Shown: positions 1 through 8,867 of the stretch, piece by piece
How the letters are laid out: every line of letters starts with the position of its first letter
How positions within the stretch are numbered: the first letter of the stretch is position 1
Translations under genes and position numbers: made by a program
Assembly: GCF_900996235.1 (NCBI RefSeq)
Contig: NZ_CAAJGM010000077.1
Coordinates: 1-64,000, forward strand
Direction: 5' to 3'
Source: Paraburkholderia sp. BCC1885
GTDB lineage: Bacteria > Pseudomonadota > Gammaproteobacteria > Burkholderiales > Burkholderiaceae
Length of the DNA stretch: 64,000 nt
Notes under the pieces: generated by a model
Told to the model about the DNA's origin: nothing
Databases searched by the model: none
Seen by the model: the letters and a program-made list of their open reading frames with translations, nothing else

Positions 1-481
1 CTTTCAGTTTTGTTCACCGGCATGAGGGGCCGGACAGAGACGTTTGCGAACTATTGATTTGAGATATGGCAGTACCCCCTGGAAGGTGAAACGCGTCGTG
101 AGACGCGTGATCCGGGCGGCAATCCGACCTTTGGAACCCGTGCGGGCGACAGGGCGAACAACCCCGGCGCCATTCTTCACGTAAGAGCGTCCCGGCCTTG
201 CAAAGGTCTTGTTCGAGCAGGGCTTTTCCCATTTCAGGTCGGCACCGTGATCGTGCAGGGGTGCGATGATCTGTCCTTCGCGAAGATGGTTGACCTGCGT
301 GAGCGAGCTTGGCGGCGTGTCCGGTGCTGTGCCTCGAAATTTTCGCGGGCGGACCGGTGCTCGCATAGAGTTTTGGCGCGGCTTGCCGAAGCTGGTCGGC
401 CCGTTCACCATCTGTGCGAAGTCGCGAATCTGTGAGAATGCCTTTTGGTCCCCTTTCAGGCAACTGGCTCGGCAGGCGCGC
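1..481. other. Window start, no supported gene
   Basis: Open frames exist on the minus strand here, but I recognise no domain, no convincing ribosome binding site and no family resemblance in them. The stretch could be intergenic or the decayed end of a gene outside the window. Confidence 0.4.
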
Positions 482-886
482 CTACTCCCCGCACTTGAAG
501 TCTTGTTTCGGCACCACGATGATCACCGCGTGCACTTCGCCATGATCGAGCTCGACGCGCGTGGCGACCGTCGTCGTCGCGCTATCGCTGTCGTCGTACA
601 CGCTGGCCTTTTCGTGCTGCAGGTTGGTGAGGCCGGTACAACCTGTCGCCCGGCCGTCGTCCCCGACCTGGCATTGAATCGGGTTGTCGGTCACGTAGCG
701 ATATTTGTCCCGATCCGGCAGCGCCATATATTCACGAATGCTTTGCGCCGATCCGCCCACGCCGTTCACATATCCGCTATCGCACGGCTGTTGGGATGCA
801 TTGCCGGCGTCCGGCGTGGCGGCTAGCACGGCCGTGCTGGCGGCCGTCAGGCACGCCGCGAAGATGGCTGCAAGAAGGTATTTCAT
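482..886 (-). CDS. Small secreted protein of unknown function
   Basis: Encodes 134 residues. The ATG at 884-886 was chosen because it starts directly with a typical signal peptide: MKYLL, an Ala/Leu-rich core, and an AVLAA-type cleavage site near residue 21. The predicted mature protein is about 110 residues with four cysteines (PCDSG, IQCQVG, TGCTG, and FKCGE at the C-terminus), enough for two disulfides in the periplasm or outside. I do not recognise the family. It runs in the same direction as the MFS transporter gene, whose stop lies about 105 bases upstream, so the two may be cotranscribed. The export signal is seen directly; any role is unknown. Confidence 0.65.
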   Translation of the reverse strand: MKYLLAAIFAACLTAASTAVLAATPDAGNASQQPCDSGYVNGVGGSAQSIREYMALPDRDKYRYVTDNPIQCQVGDDGRATGCTGLTNLQHEKASVYDDSDSATTTVATRVELDHGEVHAVIIVVPKQDFKCGE

Positions 887-992
887 GGCGCGGATCGCAG
901 AGATGGGATCGGAGTGCTGGATTGTAGTGGCATTTGACGCAGGCAGCCTGAAAAAGCCGCTGCCTGCCACCGTGCACGCGTGTGTGATGTGG

Positions 993-2255
993 CTATGCCG
1001 CTTCTTCGTTGCCGCACACCACAGGCTCGGGTGTCGTTCGCGCCAGGTGCCTCAGCAGCTTCGTCACCATGACGACAACGGTTAGCGCGAGAACCACGAA
1101 GAACACCGCGAGCGGTGTCAGGTCCTGCACGGAAACGAAGCCGGCGAGCCCCATCATCGCAGACGACACCAGCAGCAACGCACATCCAAGAATCGCGCTG
1201 GTCAGCCCGGCGATATGCGGGAACAGCGAGTTGCCCTTGGCCATCAGCGTGGGATACATCGCGCCGGCACAGAAGCCCATGACGAGCACGGGCGTGGCGA
1301 GTGTCCAGACCCGCAGGCCGACCGTCAGCGCCAGCACCAGCATGGCGAGCGAGGCTGCCGCCATCAGGCGCGTGCCGATGCGCAGACGCTGCTCCGTGCT
1401 CGGCAGACGCGGGCCGTGCAAACGGTTCGACAGACCGCCCATGAAGTACATCAAGCCGATACCGAGCGCGAGGTAGCCGAAATAAGTGGGCGGTTTGTGC
1501 AAGGTGTTCTGCACCATGAACGGCCCGACGATGTTGAACACCAGCAGGATGCTGTAGCACAGCCCCTGGGCGAGAAAGCAGCTCTGGAACACCGGGCTCG
1601 AAAGCACCTTGCCGGTATTCTTCAGCAGTGTGCGCGGTTCCAGGCGCACCGCTCGCGGCAGGGTCTCGCGATAGCGCCACACCAGCACCCACATCACCAC
1701 CGAATAGACGAGCAGGAACACGAGGCAGGCGCGCCAGCCAAACCAGGTCTGCAGATGGGCGCCTATCACGGGTGCGATGATCGGCGCGAGGCCCCAGGCG
1801 GTGGCCATATAGGTGTAGGCGTGGATCAGCGTCTGTCCCGAGAACGAATCGGTGATGATCGCCTTGGCGAGCAGGTTGGTGCTGGCGATACCGAAGCCTT
1901 GCAGGCAGCGCGCCAGCAGGAAGGTTTCCAGATTCGGCGCGGCGAGCGACAGCAGGCAGCCGATCGTGAAGATGACGAGGCCGAAAGCCAGTACGGGCTT
2001 GCGGCCGTGCGCGTCGGCGATCGGCCCGAAAATAAGCTGGCCTAGCGCGTAGGCCGCCATGTAGCCGGATACGCTCGACTGGATCGCCTGCGGCGAGGTC
2101 GCGAAGTAGCGCGCCATGGTGGGCAGCGCGGGAACGTAGATGTCAATCGCGAGCTGCCCGGCGGAGGCGAACAGGCAGATCAGGACCAGCAGAAAACGCG
2201 GCGAGTTCGGCGTGCGGGCAGGCGTGCCGGCGCGCTCAGGGAGAGTGTGGGTCAT
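993..2255 (-). CDS. MFS multidrug efflux transporter, Bcr/CflA type
   Basis: Encodes 420 residues. A longer frame upstream is Arg/Pro-rich and unlike a protein, so the ATG at 2253-2255 (MTHTLPERAG) is preferred. Twelve hydrophobic segments are expected for the major facilitator superfamily. The first carries the DIYVPALPTM sequence typical of the Bcr/CflA drug-resistance branch (D and P in helix 1), and the loop between helices 2 and 3 has the family motif FGPIADAHGRKPV. Members export drugs such as bicyclomycin or chloramphenicol, or sulfonamides, in exchange for protons; the substrate here cannot be read from the sequence. It sits downstream of the porin gene on the same strand, separated by a terminator-like hairpin. 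Confidence 0.9.
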   Translation of the reverse strand: MTHTLPERAGTPARTPNSPRFLLVLICLFASAGQLAIDIYVPALPTMARYFATSPQAIQSSVSGYMAAYALGQLIFGPIADAHGRKPVLAFGLVIFTIGCLLSLAAPNLETFLLARCLQGFGIASTNLLAKAIITDSFSGQTLIHAYTYMATAWGLAPIIAPVIGAHLQTWFGWRACLVFLLVYSVVMWVLVWRYRETLPRAVRLEPRTLLKNTGKVLSSPVFQSCFLAQGLCYSILLVFNIVGPFMVQNTLHKPPTYFGYLALGIGLMYFMGGLSNRLHGPRLPSTEQRLRIGTRLMAAASLAMLVLALTVGLRVWTLATPVLVMGFCAGAMYPTLMAKGNSLFPHIAGLTSAILGCALLLVSSAMMGLAGFVSVQDLTPLAVFFVVLALTVVVMVTKLLRHLARTTPEPVVCGNEEAA

Positions 2256-2406
2256 GACAGCAATGAAGGGCGGATTCGGGCGGCGTGACGGCGCTCGGTG
2301 CGGCTGTGGCTCGCAGCGTGCGTGGCGCCATTGCCCTGCATTGTGCCTGTAGTCGCGCGAATCGGCTTGATTGCCGTCGTTGACGGTAGGGTTGCCGGTA
2401 AACGGA

Positions 2407-2436
2407 AGTGGCCCGGCGCAACAGCACCGGGCCACT
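2407..2436 (-). terminator. Hairpin after the porin gene
   Basis: A perfect 10-bp inverted repeat (AGTGGCCCGG / CCGGGCCACT) with a 10-base loop lies 44 bases past the porin stop on its strand. A second small hairpin (CCGCTC-AGTA-GAGCGG, 2451-2466) lies between them. The T-tract after the main stem is poor, so this is a probable rather than a canonical rho-independent terminator. Confidence 0.5.
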
Positions 2437-2479
2437 GTCTATCAGATCAGCCGCTCAGTAGAGCGGCCGGCCTGCCACT

Positions 2480-3685
2480 TTAGAAGCGGTGAGTAATGCC
2501 GAAGATACCAGCGAGCTGGTGCTTGTCAGCCGAGTACGAGCTGCCGCTCAGGTCGGCAACGGCTGCCTTGCCCGTCGAGTCGATACCCGAAGCCAGTTCG
2601 TAGAAGCCGATTGCGTACAGGGAGGTGCGCTTCGACAGCGAGTAGATTGCGCCCAGGTTGAACTGGTTGTACTTCGCGCTGCCCAGATCGTCTGCACCAC
2701 CGTTGTGCGTATAGATGTACGCGCCGGCCAGCAACAGGGACGGGTTCACCTGGAACTTCAGGTTGACTTCGCCCGAGTTGAACGTCGCCGTGCCGCCCAC
2801 GTACTTCGGAGCCGCGATCTGGCCCACTGCGTTGACCGAACCGAGGTTCTGGAATTGCGTGTTCGAGTACAGCAGGCCGATCGTTGCCGGTCCGATTGCG
2901 TACGAACCGCCCGCCACGATGATCTGCTGCGAACCCGCCGAAGCGTAGCCACCGAAGATCTTGTTGTTCATGTTGTCGTTGGCGGAGGCGCTCGGCGTCG
3001 TGCTCGGCGACGACGAATTGCCCTGGTTGCCGAAGTACGAGTAGTACGGGTCCTTCACGAACGTATAGCCGGCGCCGAGGCTGATCGGGCCGTTCGAGTA
3101 TGCAACCGATGCGTCGAAAATCGAGTTCTGCGAGAACTGGCCAGCCACGCCGCCCAGGCTATACAGCACGCCGGCTTGCAGGCCATTGTAGTTCGGGCTC
3201 ACGTACTTGATCGAGTTCTGGATGCGGTTCGACGTATCGACGTTGTCGACGTCGTTCGCACGCGTGCCGTAACCGAGGCCCGAAGCGGCCCAGTCGGCGC
3301 CCGAGGCGAAGTTGGCGGTCAGGTCGTTGCTGACCGAGTATTGACGGCCGAGGGTGACCGTACCGAACTGCTTGCTGCTCAGACCGACGAAGGCTTTACG
3401 GCCGAATTCCAGGCCGCCTTGCGACAGTCCGCCCGTAGCCGTGGTGAAGCCGTTTTCCAAATCGAACACTGCCGACAGGCCGCCGCCCAGATCTTCAGAG
3501 CCTTTCAGGCCCCAACGCGACGAAGTTGCCTGCGAAAGTGCGTACTCGTGCAGACCCTTGATGTTGTTGTTGATCAGGATACCGGTGTCGACGATCCCGT
3601 AGAGAGTCACACTGCTTTGTGCTTGAGCGGAGCCGGCAACCGCGCCAAGCGCGAGGAGGGCGACCGTGGTCTTTGTCAGTTTCAT
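2480..3685 (-). CDS. Gram-negative porin, Burkholderia OmpC-like family
   Basis: Encodes 401 residues: a general diffusion porin of the outer membrane. The ATG at 3683-3685 gives MKLTKTTVALLALG followed by GSAQAQ, a clear signal peptide cleaved near residue 22. The mature protein starts SSVTLYGIVDTGI, the standard first beta strand of trimeric porins in this group. Other family marks are SRWGLKGSEDLGGG, the FGRKAFVGLSS segment, a loop-3 region around GRQYSV, and a C-terminal strand ending in Phe (ITHRF), the signal for outer-membrane insertion. Length is normal (360-400). No dedicated partner gene is adjacent; a hairpin follows it. Expected to admit small hydrophilic solutes; specificity unknown. 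Confidence 0.95.
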   Translation of the reverse strand: MKLTKTTVALLALGAVAGSAQAQSSVTLYGIVDTGILINNNIKGLHEYALSQATSSRWGLKGSEDLGGGLSAVFDLENGFTTATGGLSQGGLEFGRKAFVGLSSKQFGTVTLGRQYSVSNDLTANFASGADWAASGLGYGTRANDVDNVDTSNRIQNSIKYVSPNYNGLQAGVLYSLGGVAGQFSQNSIFDASVAYSNGPISLGAGYTFVKDPYYSYFGNQGNSSSPSTTPSASANDNMNNKIFGGYASAGSQQIIVAGGSYAIGPATIGLLYSNTQFQNLGSVNAVGQIAAPKYVGGTATFNSGEVNLKFQVNPSLLLAGAYIYTHNGGADDLGSAKYNQFNLGAIYSLSKRTSLYAIGFYELASGIDSTGKAAVADLSGSSYSADKHQLAGIFGITHRF

Positions 3686-4417
3686 CTGTTTTTCACTTTG
3701 TTTGAGTAAGGATCTCTCGCACGTGCGGCGAATTTGACCCGTTGATGTCAACGTCCCGAGGCCCGGATAATATGTACTCCGACATAAATTGAGCCCCCGG
3801 CTGACTTGCCAGGCGCAAGAACAGATGACCAAAAACGCTGCTCTTGCCAATTCATCAGGCTTGCGACAGTCCCCGCCTCAGGTCGAAGGTTTTGCCGGTG
3901 CCCAATTGAATTGCAGCGAATATAGCTAATGCATAATTGCGCGGGAACCGTTAATTTTGGAATGTATCCTGCTTACAACAACGCATGAATGTCATCCATC
4001 AATTCGTCATGTGCTTATGCGATAGCTACGGTAAGCGGCGCTGTGAATCGTCGGCGAAACGCCTGCCGGCCGGCCTCAGCGGGATGGGCACGCTACCTTT
4101 GCGGACGGTTTCGTCGTGGGCGGGACCGCTGTTTTAGCGGTCGCCGTGGCGCGTAGTCTGTTAAGAAATCACTTAACATAATTGCCCCGGCGTTTCGAAT
4201 ATGCGGGCGTGTGTCGCGGATTGGACACAGGCGCTGCGCGCTTAAACCCATTGCGCGGGTTTCAGGTTTTCGTGTACGCGCGCGAGGCGCGTTGGCGGCA
4301 CGGCGCGCGAGACGCTTAGCGCCGCTACATATATGCATATGCTCAAACGGCATTTATCCGGCATGGATCGCGGCCTGTAGACTACGCGCCAATCGCACGA
4401 AGCATTTCAACGAAGAT
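3686..4417. other. Long intergenic region between divergent porin and binding-protein genes
   Basis: No gene recognised in about 730 bases. The AT-rich part near 3900-4000 probably holds the porin promoter. Closer to the binding-protein gene there is a hairpin (GACCGCT-GTTTT-AGCGGTC, 4124-4142) and, 18 bases on, a small perfect inverted repeat (GTTAAG-N6-CTTAAC, 4160-4177). These could be regulatory sites, but nothing in the sequence proves it. Confidence 0.4.
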
Positions 4418-5440
4418 ATGAAAATCGGCATCCGGGGTTCGGCGGTCACGCGTTTCGCGCAGGCCATGGTTCTTGGCGGGGCGGTGATGCTCGGCAGCGC
4501 CGCGCACGCTGAAGGCAAGATCAGCATTGCACAGCAGTTCGGCATCGGTTATCTGATTCTCGATGTCGTCCAGGATCAGCACCTGATCGAAAAATACGGC
4601 AAGCAGGAAGGGCTCGACATCAAGGTCGAGTGGCGCACCATTTCCGGCGCGACAGGTATGAACGAGGCGCTGCTTGCCGGTGCGCTGGATGTCGTGTCGG
4701 CGGGCGTGCCGCCCATGCTGACGGTATGGGACCGCACGCTGGGCCGGCAAAACGTCAAGGCGGTCGCCGCGCTCGGTTCGATGCCCAACTATCTGCTGAC
4801 CAACAATCCCAGCATCAAAACACTCAAGGACTTCACCGATAAGGACCGCATTGCCGTGCCGGCGGCCGGTGTCGGTTTCCAGTCGCGCACGTTGCAGATC
4901 GAAACGGCTAAAGTCTTTGGCGACAGCGAATATAAAAAATTCGACACCATCTCGGTCAGCTTGCCGCATCCCGATGCGACCGCCGAGTTGATTGCGGGCC
5001 ACACGGAAATCGACGCGCACTATTCGAGCCCGCCGTTCCAGTATCAAGCGCTCGAGCATCCCAACGTGCACAAGGTGCTGAGTTCGTATGACACGCTTGG
5101 CGGTCATGCGACCTTCAACGTGCTCTATACCACGCAGAAGTTTCACGACGAAAATCCGAAGACCTATCGCGCCTTCTATGAGGCGCTGGTCGAAGCCGCG
5201 CGGATCATCAACAGCGACAAGAATGCGGCTGCTGCAGCTTATATCCGCGTCGAGCACTCGAACTTGCCCTTGCCGTTAGTGCAGAAGATCGTCAACGATC
5301 CGGAAATCGAATTCACGGTTTCACCGCAACGCAGCTTCGTCTATGCGAGCGCGCTCAATCGTCTCGGTGTCCTGAAGAATAAGGCCGGGTCGTGGAAGGA
5401 TTACTTCTTTCCTGAGGCGTACGCGTTGCCGGGCAGCTGA
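4418..5440 (+). CDS. ABC transporter substrate-binding protein, NitT/TauT type
   Basis: Encodes 340 residues. The ATG at 4418 opens a signal peptide (MKIGIRG, hydrophobic core, SAAHAEG cleavage). The body follows the NMT1/SsuA-like periplasmic binding fold: KISIAQQFGIGYL at the start, a GALDVVSAGVPPML segment typical of the lobe that contacts the ligand, and VPAAGVGFQSR before the hinge. Such proteins deliver nitrate, taurine, alkanesulfonates or pyrimidine precursors to an inner-membrane permease. No permease or ATPase gene is next to it; the only neighbour is another binding protein 124 bases downstream. Ligand unknown. It may serve a transporter elsewhere in the genome. Confidence 0.88.
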   Translation: MKIGIRGSAVTRFAQAMVLGGAVMLGSAAHAEGKISIAQQFGIGYLILDVVQDQHLIEKYGKQEGLDIKVEWRTISGATGMNEALLAGALDVVSAGVPPMLTVWDRTLGRQNVKAVAALGSMPNYLLTNNPSIKTLKDFTDKDRIAVPAAGVGFQSRTLQIETAKVFGDSEYKKFDTISVSLPHPDATAELIAGHTEIDAHYSSPPFQYQALEHPNVHKVLSSYDTLGGHATFNVLYTTQKFHDENPKTYRAFYEALVEAARIINSDKNAAAAAYIRVEHSNLPLPLVQKIVNDPEIEFTVSPQRSFVYASALNRLGVLKNKAGSWKDYFFPEAYALPGS

Positions 5441-5564
5441 GTTTTGCGCGGATCGCGTGTCGTTATGCGCGGGGATACTAAGCATAGTTGAAACGCTTGC
5501 TTATCCGGACGATGCGGGGTTGCTACGATCACAGGTTGTATTGACCTGACCGGAATCCTGAGCC

Positions 5565-6560
5565 GTGACACTTTCTATTTTTCGATGGTTCGCGCGCGTG
5601 ATGCTGGCCTCACTGCTTGTGATGAGTGACGTCCATGCGCAAAGCGCCGCCGCCCCGACGCCCATAAAACTGCGGATCGGCTATCAAAAGTCGTCTACGC
5701 TCATCACCATTCTGAAAGCGCGCGGCTCGCTCGAGCAGGCGTTAGCGCCGCTGGGCGTGAGTATTACGTGGAACGAATTTGCGAGCGGCTTGCCGCTGAC
5801 CGAAGCACTCAATGCCGATGCCGTGGACCTGAGTGCCGATGTCGCGGACACGGTGCCGGTATTTGCTCAGGCTGCCCACGCGCGCTTCGTGTATGTGGCG
5901 CAGGAAGCGCCCTCGCCAGGCGCCCAGGCCATCATCGTCAAGCGCGACGGGCCATTGCATACGCTTGCTGACCTCAAAGGTCAGCGCATTGCGGTGACCA
6001 AGGCCGCCGGCAGCCATTATCTGCTGCTGGCGGCGCTGGCGAAGGCGGGGCTCACGCCCGCCGACGTGCACATCAGCTATCTGACGCCCGCCGACGGACG
6101 CGCTGCGTTCGAGCGCGGCAGCGTCGATGCATGGGTCACCTGGGACCCTTATGTCGCCGCAGTCGACAAAGCGCCGGACGTGCGCATCCTCGCTAACGGC
6201 GATGGCCTCGCGTCGTATCAACGGTACTACCTTGCGTCCACCAGTTTTGCGACCGCACATCCTGAGGTGATCGGCACGGTGGTCGCGCAATTGACCTCGG
6301 CAGGGGAATGGACGCGCGCGCATCCCGACGATGCGGCGAAGCTCCTTGCGCCGATCTGGGGGCTCGACGCTGCAACGATCGAACGCGCCAACGACCGCCG
6401 CAGCTACGCGGTGCGCCCGGTGGATGCACACGTTTTCGCCGAGCAGCAGAAGATTGCCGACACCTTCTACCATGCGGGATTGCTGCCGGCCCCCGTCGAT
6501 ACCTCCGCGGCGCTGCGCTGGAATTTCACTGCGAAACGCGCTGAAGCGATAGGCGGTTAA
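5565..6560 (+). CDS. Aliphatic sulfonate-type binding protein (SsuA-like)
   Basis: Encodes 331 residues from a GTG at 5565, the only start in place before the signal peptide (FARVMLASLLVMSDVHAQS). The mature part begins KLRIGYQKSSTLI, the conserved first strand of SsuA-family sulfonate receptors. GQRIAVTKAAGSHYLLLAAL and SVDAWVTWDPYVAAVDK are also diagnostic of that family, the last being the ligand-facing region. The usual partners ssuB, ssuC and ssuD are absent here, so the protein is an orphan receptor paired only with the preceding binding-protein gene. Function as a sulfonate receptor is inferred from family resemblance; actual ligand unproven. Confidence 0.88.
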   Translation: MTLSIFRWFARVMLASLLVMSDVHAQSAAAPTPIKLRIGYQKSSTLITILKARGSLEQALAPLGVSITWNEFASGLPLTEALNADAVDLSADVADTVPVFAQAAHARFVYVAQEAPSPGAQAIIVKRDGPLHTLADLKGQRIAVTKAAGSHYLLLAALAKAGLTPADVHISYLTPADGRAAFERGSVDAWVTWDPYVAAVDKAPDVRILANGDGLASYQRYYLASTSFATAHPEVIGTVVAQLTSAGEWTRAHPDDAAKLLAPIWGLDAATIERANDRRSYAVRPVDAHVFAEQQKIADTFYHAGLLPAPVDTSAALRWNFTAKRAEAIGG

Positions 6561-6620
6561 GCTGCAGCGATCCCCGGTAAACTGTGCAGTCCGATTCGAC
6601 AGTTTGCAGGAGACGCCCGC

Positions 6621-7553
6621 ATGGACCGCATGACCGCGATGGAAACCTTCGTGACCGTGGTGGACGCCGGTTCATTTTCGGCGGCTGCCCGGCGGCTGAA
6701 GCTGGGTCAGCCGGCCGTCTCGAAGTCGGTCGCGCAACTGGAAGAGCACCTCGGCGCGCGGCTCCTGCTGCGTTCAACCCGAGGCCTGACGCCGACGGAC
6801 GCGGGGCAGCGATTTTACGAACACGCCCGCCGGGCGATCGATGAAGCGGACCAGGCCGAGCAGGCGGTGCGCGAATCGTCGGACGGACTCACGGGACGTT
6901 TGCGCATCGGTGCCGCTGTCACGTTCGCGCGGCTGCACGTTCTGCCCGCGCTCAAAACCTTCCTCGACCAGCACCCGAAACTGAGCATCGACATCATTCT
7001 CGACGACCGCTCGGTGGATCTGCTCGAACAGGGTGTCGACGTGGCGCTGCGCATGGGGACGCTCGACGACTCGACGATGACCGCGAAACGCATCTTGCGG
7101 GGCCGGCGCCTCGTGGTCGGAACGCCGCGTTATTTCGCGGAAGCCGGCATTCCGCAAACGCCGGCCGATCTGAGCCGGCATCAGGCGATCGTTTATTCGT
7201 TGCGAGGCGGCGGCGAGTTGTGGTCGTTTAGCGGCCACGATGGCGCGCAGGTGTCGGTGGCTGTGTCGGGACGGGTTAGCGTCAGCGCCGCCGAGGGCAT
7301 CCGCACGGCGGTGCTGGGACACATGGGCCTTGCTGTCGCGTCGGAATGGATGTTCTCTCCCGAACTCGCGGACGGCACCGTGCAGGCGGTTCTCACCGAA
7401 TGGACGCTGCCGTCCATCGACATCTGGGCCGTCTTTCCGTCTGGCCGCATGGCGACGACCAAAGCGCGCGCCTTCGTCGCATTCGTCGAGCATCTGCTGG
7501 GCGAGTACGGCGGCGATGCACAGGCCGATCACAAATTCACCTCAGCCCCGTAG
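6621..7553 (+). CDS. LysR-family transcriptional regulator
   Basis: Encodes 310 residues, with an AGGAG-type ribosome binding site about ten bases before the ATG. The N-terminal winged helix (residues 1-60) begins MDRMTAMETFVTVVDAGSFS and has the recognition-helix region GQPAVSKSVAQLEEHLG. The effector domain starts at GRLRIGAAVTF, about residue 93. It belongs to the CrgA/AaeR-like group that often controls nearby oxidoreductases. The short-chain dehydrogenase gene downstream on the same strand is the natural target candidate, though classic LysR targets are divergent. Upstream is the SsuA-like gene in the same direction, 60 bases away. Confidence 0.92.
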   Translation: MDRMTAMETFVTVVDAGSFSAAARRLKLGQPAVSKSVAQLEEHLGARLLLRSTRGLTPTDAGQRFYEHARRAIDEADQAEQAVRESSDGLTGRLRIGAAVTFARLHVLPALKTFLDQHPKLSIDIILDDRSVDLLEQGVDVALRMGTLDDSTMTAKRILRGRRLVVGTPRYFAEAGIPQTPADLSRHQAIVYSLRGGGELWSFSGHDGAQVSVAVSGRVSVSAAEGIRTAVLGHMGLAVASEWMFSPELADGTVQAVLTEWTLPSIDIWAVFPSGRMATTKARAFVAFVEHLLGEYGGDAQADHKFTSAP

Positions 7554-7758
7554 GCGCGAATCTGCGGCGGCGCAATTCGTCAATGCGACGCCGGCGGCTT
7601 CGCCTCATTCGATTCCCAAAAGCCTTCCTCAGGCAATAACAGTTATTCCTCGCGAGTGACTACCGCCCGTTTCGACGCCGGTAGACGATACGCCTCAACC
7701 CGTGCATGACGCATTGGGCACCCATGCAGGCTCTTCAAAACTCATTCTCGAGGTAATC

Positions 7759-8526
7759 ATGACTCATGCTCTGAAAGGCAAACTGGCACTCGTGACCGGC
7801 GCTTCCCGTGGCATCGGCGCGGCCATCGCAGCACGGCTGGCGCGGGACGGCGCCGCGGTTATCGTCCACTATGCGGCGAGCGCGGCGCGCGCCGAGGCGG
7901 TGGTCAAGGCCATCCGCGATGCAGGCGGCGAAGCTGAAGCGTTCGGCGCCGATCTGGCCAAGCCCGAGGGCGTGACGGCGCTGATCGATTCGTTGAACGG
8001 CGTGTTCGGCGGCAAGTTCGAAGGCCGGCTCGATATTCTCGTCAACAATGCAGGCACCGTCGAATACGGACCGTTCCTCGAATCGTCGGATACGTCATAC
8101 GACACCCACTTCAATCTGAATGTGCGCGCGCCGATCGAACTGGCGAAGGACGCGGCGAGACGCATGATCAAGACGGGCTGGGGGCGCATCGTCAATGTGG
8201 GTTCGGCTTTCGGCGAGGCCGCGCCGCTGCCTGGCGTGACGCTTTACATCGCGTCGAAATTCGCTATTCGCGGCTTTACACGTGGCCTTTCGCGTGAACT
8301 CGGCCAGTATGGCGTGACGGTCAATGCAGTCCAGCCGGGTCCGATCGATACCGAACTGGCGCCCCAGCCCGGTACTGAAGCCCACGCCACGATGACGAAG
8401 CTCGCCAGTGTGGGCCGTTTCGGCAAGCCCGAAGAAATTGCCGCGGCGGTCGCCTATCTGGCGAGTCCCGAGGCTGGCTACACCACCGGCGAGAGTTTGA
8501 CGGTCGACGGCGGCTGGATTGCCTGA
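7759..8526 (+). CDS. SDR-family short-chain dehydrogenase
   Basis: Encodes 255 residues. The ATG at 7759 follows a GAGGT ribosome binding site; an upstream in-frame start adds 19 residues that do not look like the family. It is a classical SDR with a Rossmann cofactor motif GASRGIGAAIA (TGxxxGxG type), NNAG in strand 4, a catalytic Ser in NVGSAFGE, and Tyr-x3-Lys in YIASK. The PGPIDTEL and TVDGGWIA ends are usual. The residues after strand 2 (HYAASAAR) suggest NADP(H) preference, as in FabG-like ketoreductases. Substrate cannot be told. It is followed 32 bases later by an ArsR-type regulator, probably in the same transcript. Confidence 0.93.
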   Translation: MTHALKGKLALVTGASRGIGAAIAARLARDGAAVIVHYAASAARAEAVVKAIRDAGGEAEAFGADLAKPEGVTALIDSLNGVFGGKFEGRLDILVNNAGTVEYGPFLESSDTSYDTHFNLNVRAPIELAKDAARRMIKTGWGRIVNVGSAFGEAAPLPGVTLYIASKFAIRGFTRGLSRELGQYGVTVNAVQPGPIDTELAPQPGTEAHATMTKLASVGRFGKPEEIAAAVAYLASPEAGYTTGESLTVDGGWIA

Positions 8527-8558
8527 AGAAGACAATCGGATGGGTTCTGAAGCAGAAC

Positions 8559-8855
8559 ATGGACGACGACATCAGAATGCTTGCCTTGAGCGCCATTGCC
8601 CACCGGTCGCGCTTGGCGATCTTCCGGATGCTCGTCGTTGCTGGACCGGGCGGTTTGCCTGCCGGCGAGATTTCCGCGCAATTGGGCATCGTGCCGTCCA
8701 GCCTGTCTTTCCATCTCAAGGACATGTTGCGCGCAAAGCTGGTATCCGGGCGGCGGGAGGGGACGTTCATTTATTACTCGGTGGCCCGCCACGCCATTCG
8801 CGGGGTCATCGATCTTCTGACTGAAAATTGCCTCTCTGACTCCGCGGACCGGTAG
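8559..8855 (+). CDS. ArsR-family winged-helix regulator
   Basis: Encodes 98 residues and is almost entirely one winged-helix DNA-binding domain: the stretch LSAIAHRSRLAIFRML is the first helix pair, GEISAQLGIVPSSLSFHL the helix-turn-helix, and REGTFIYYSV the wing. The metal-binding ELCVCDL motif of the arsenite sensors is absent. No cysteine occurs in the DNA-binding region (the single Cys is near the C-terminus), so metal sensing is unlikely. It lies 32 bases after the dehydrogenase gene on the same strand and ends 13 bases from the convergent TetR gene. Likely an autoregulator of its own short operon; the inducer is unknown. Confidence 0.88.
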   Translation: MDDDIRMLALSAIAHRSRLAIFRMLVVAGPGGLPAGEISAQLGIVPSSLSFHLKDMLRAKLVSGRREGTFIYYSVARHAIRGVIDLLTENCLSDSADR

Positions 8856-8867
8856 CGCGGGCAGCCG

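Noticed and set aside
1..463. Two overlapping minus-strand frames
   Set aside because: No recognisable domain or ribosome binding site; overlapping frames compete with each other.
2489..3709. 406-codon frame antisense to the porin gene
   Set aside because: The porin on the other strand has a signal peptide, family motifs and a proper C-terminal Phe; the antisense frame has none.
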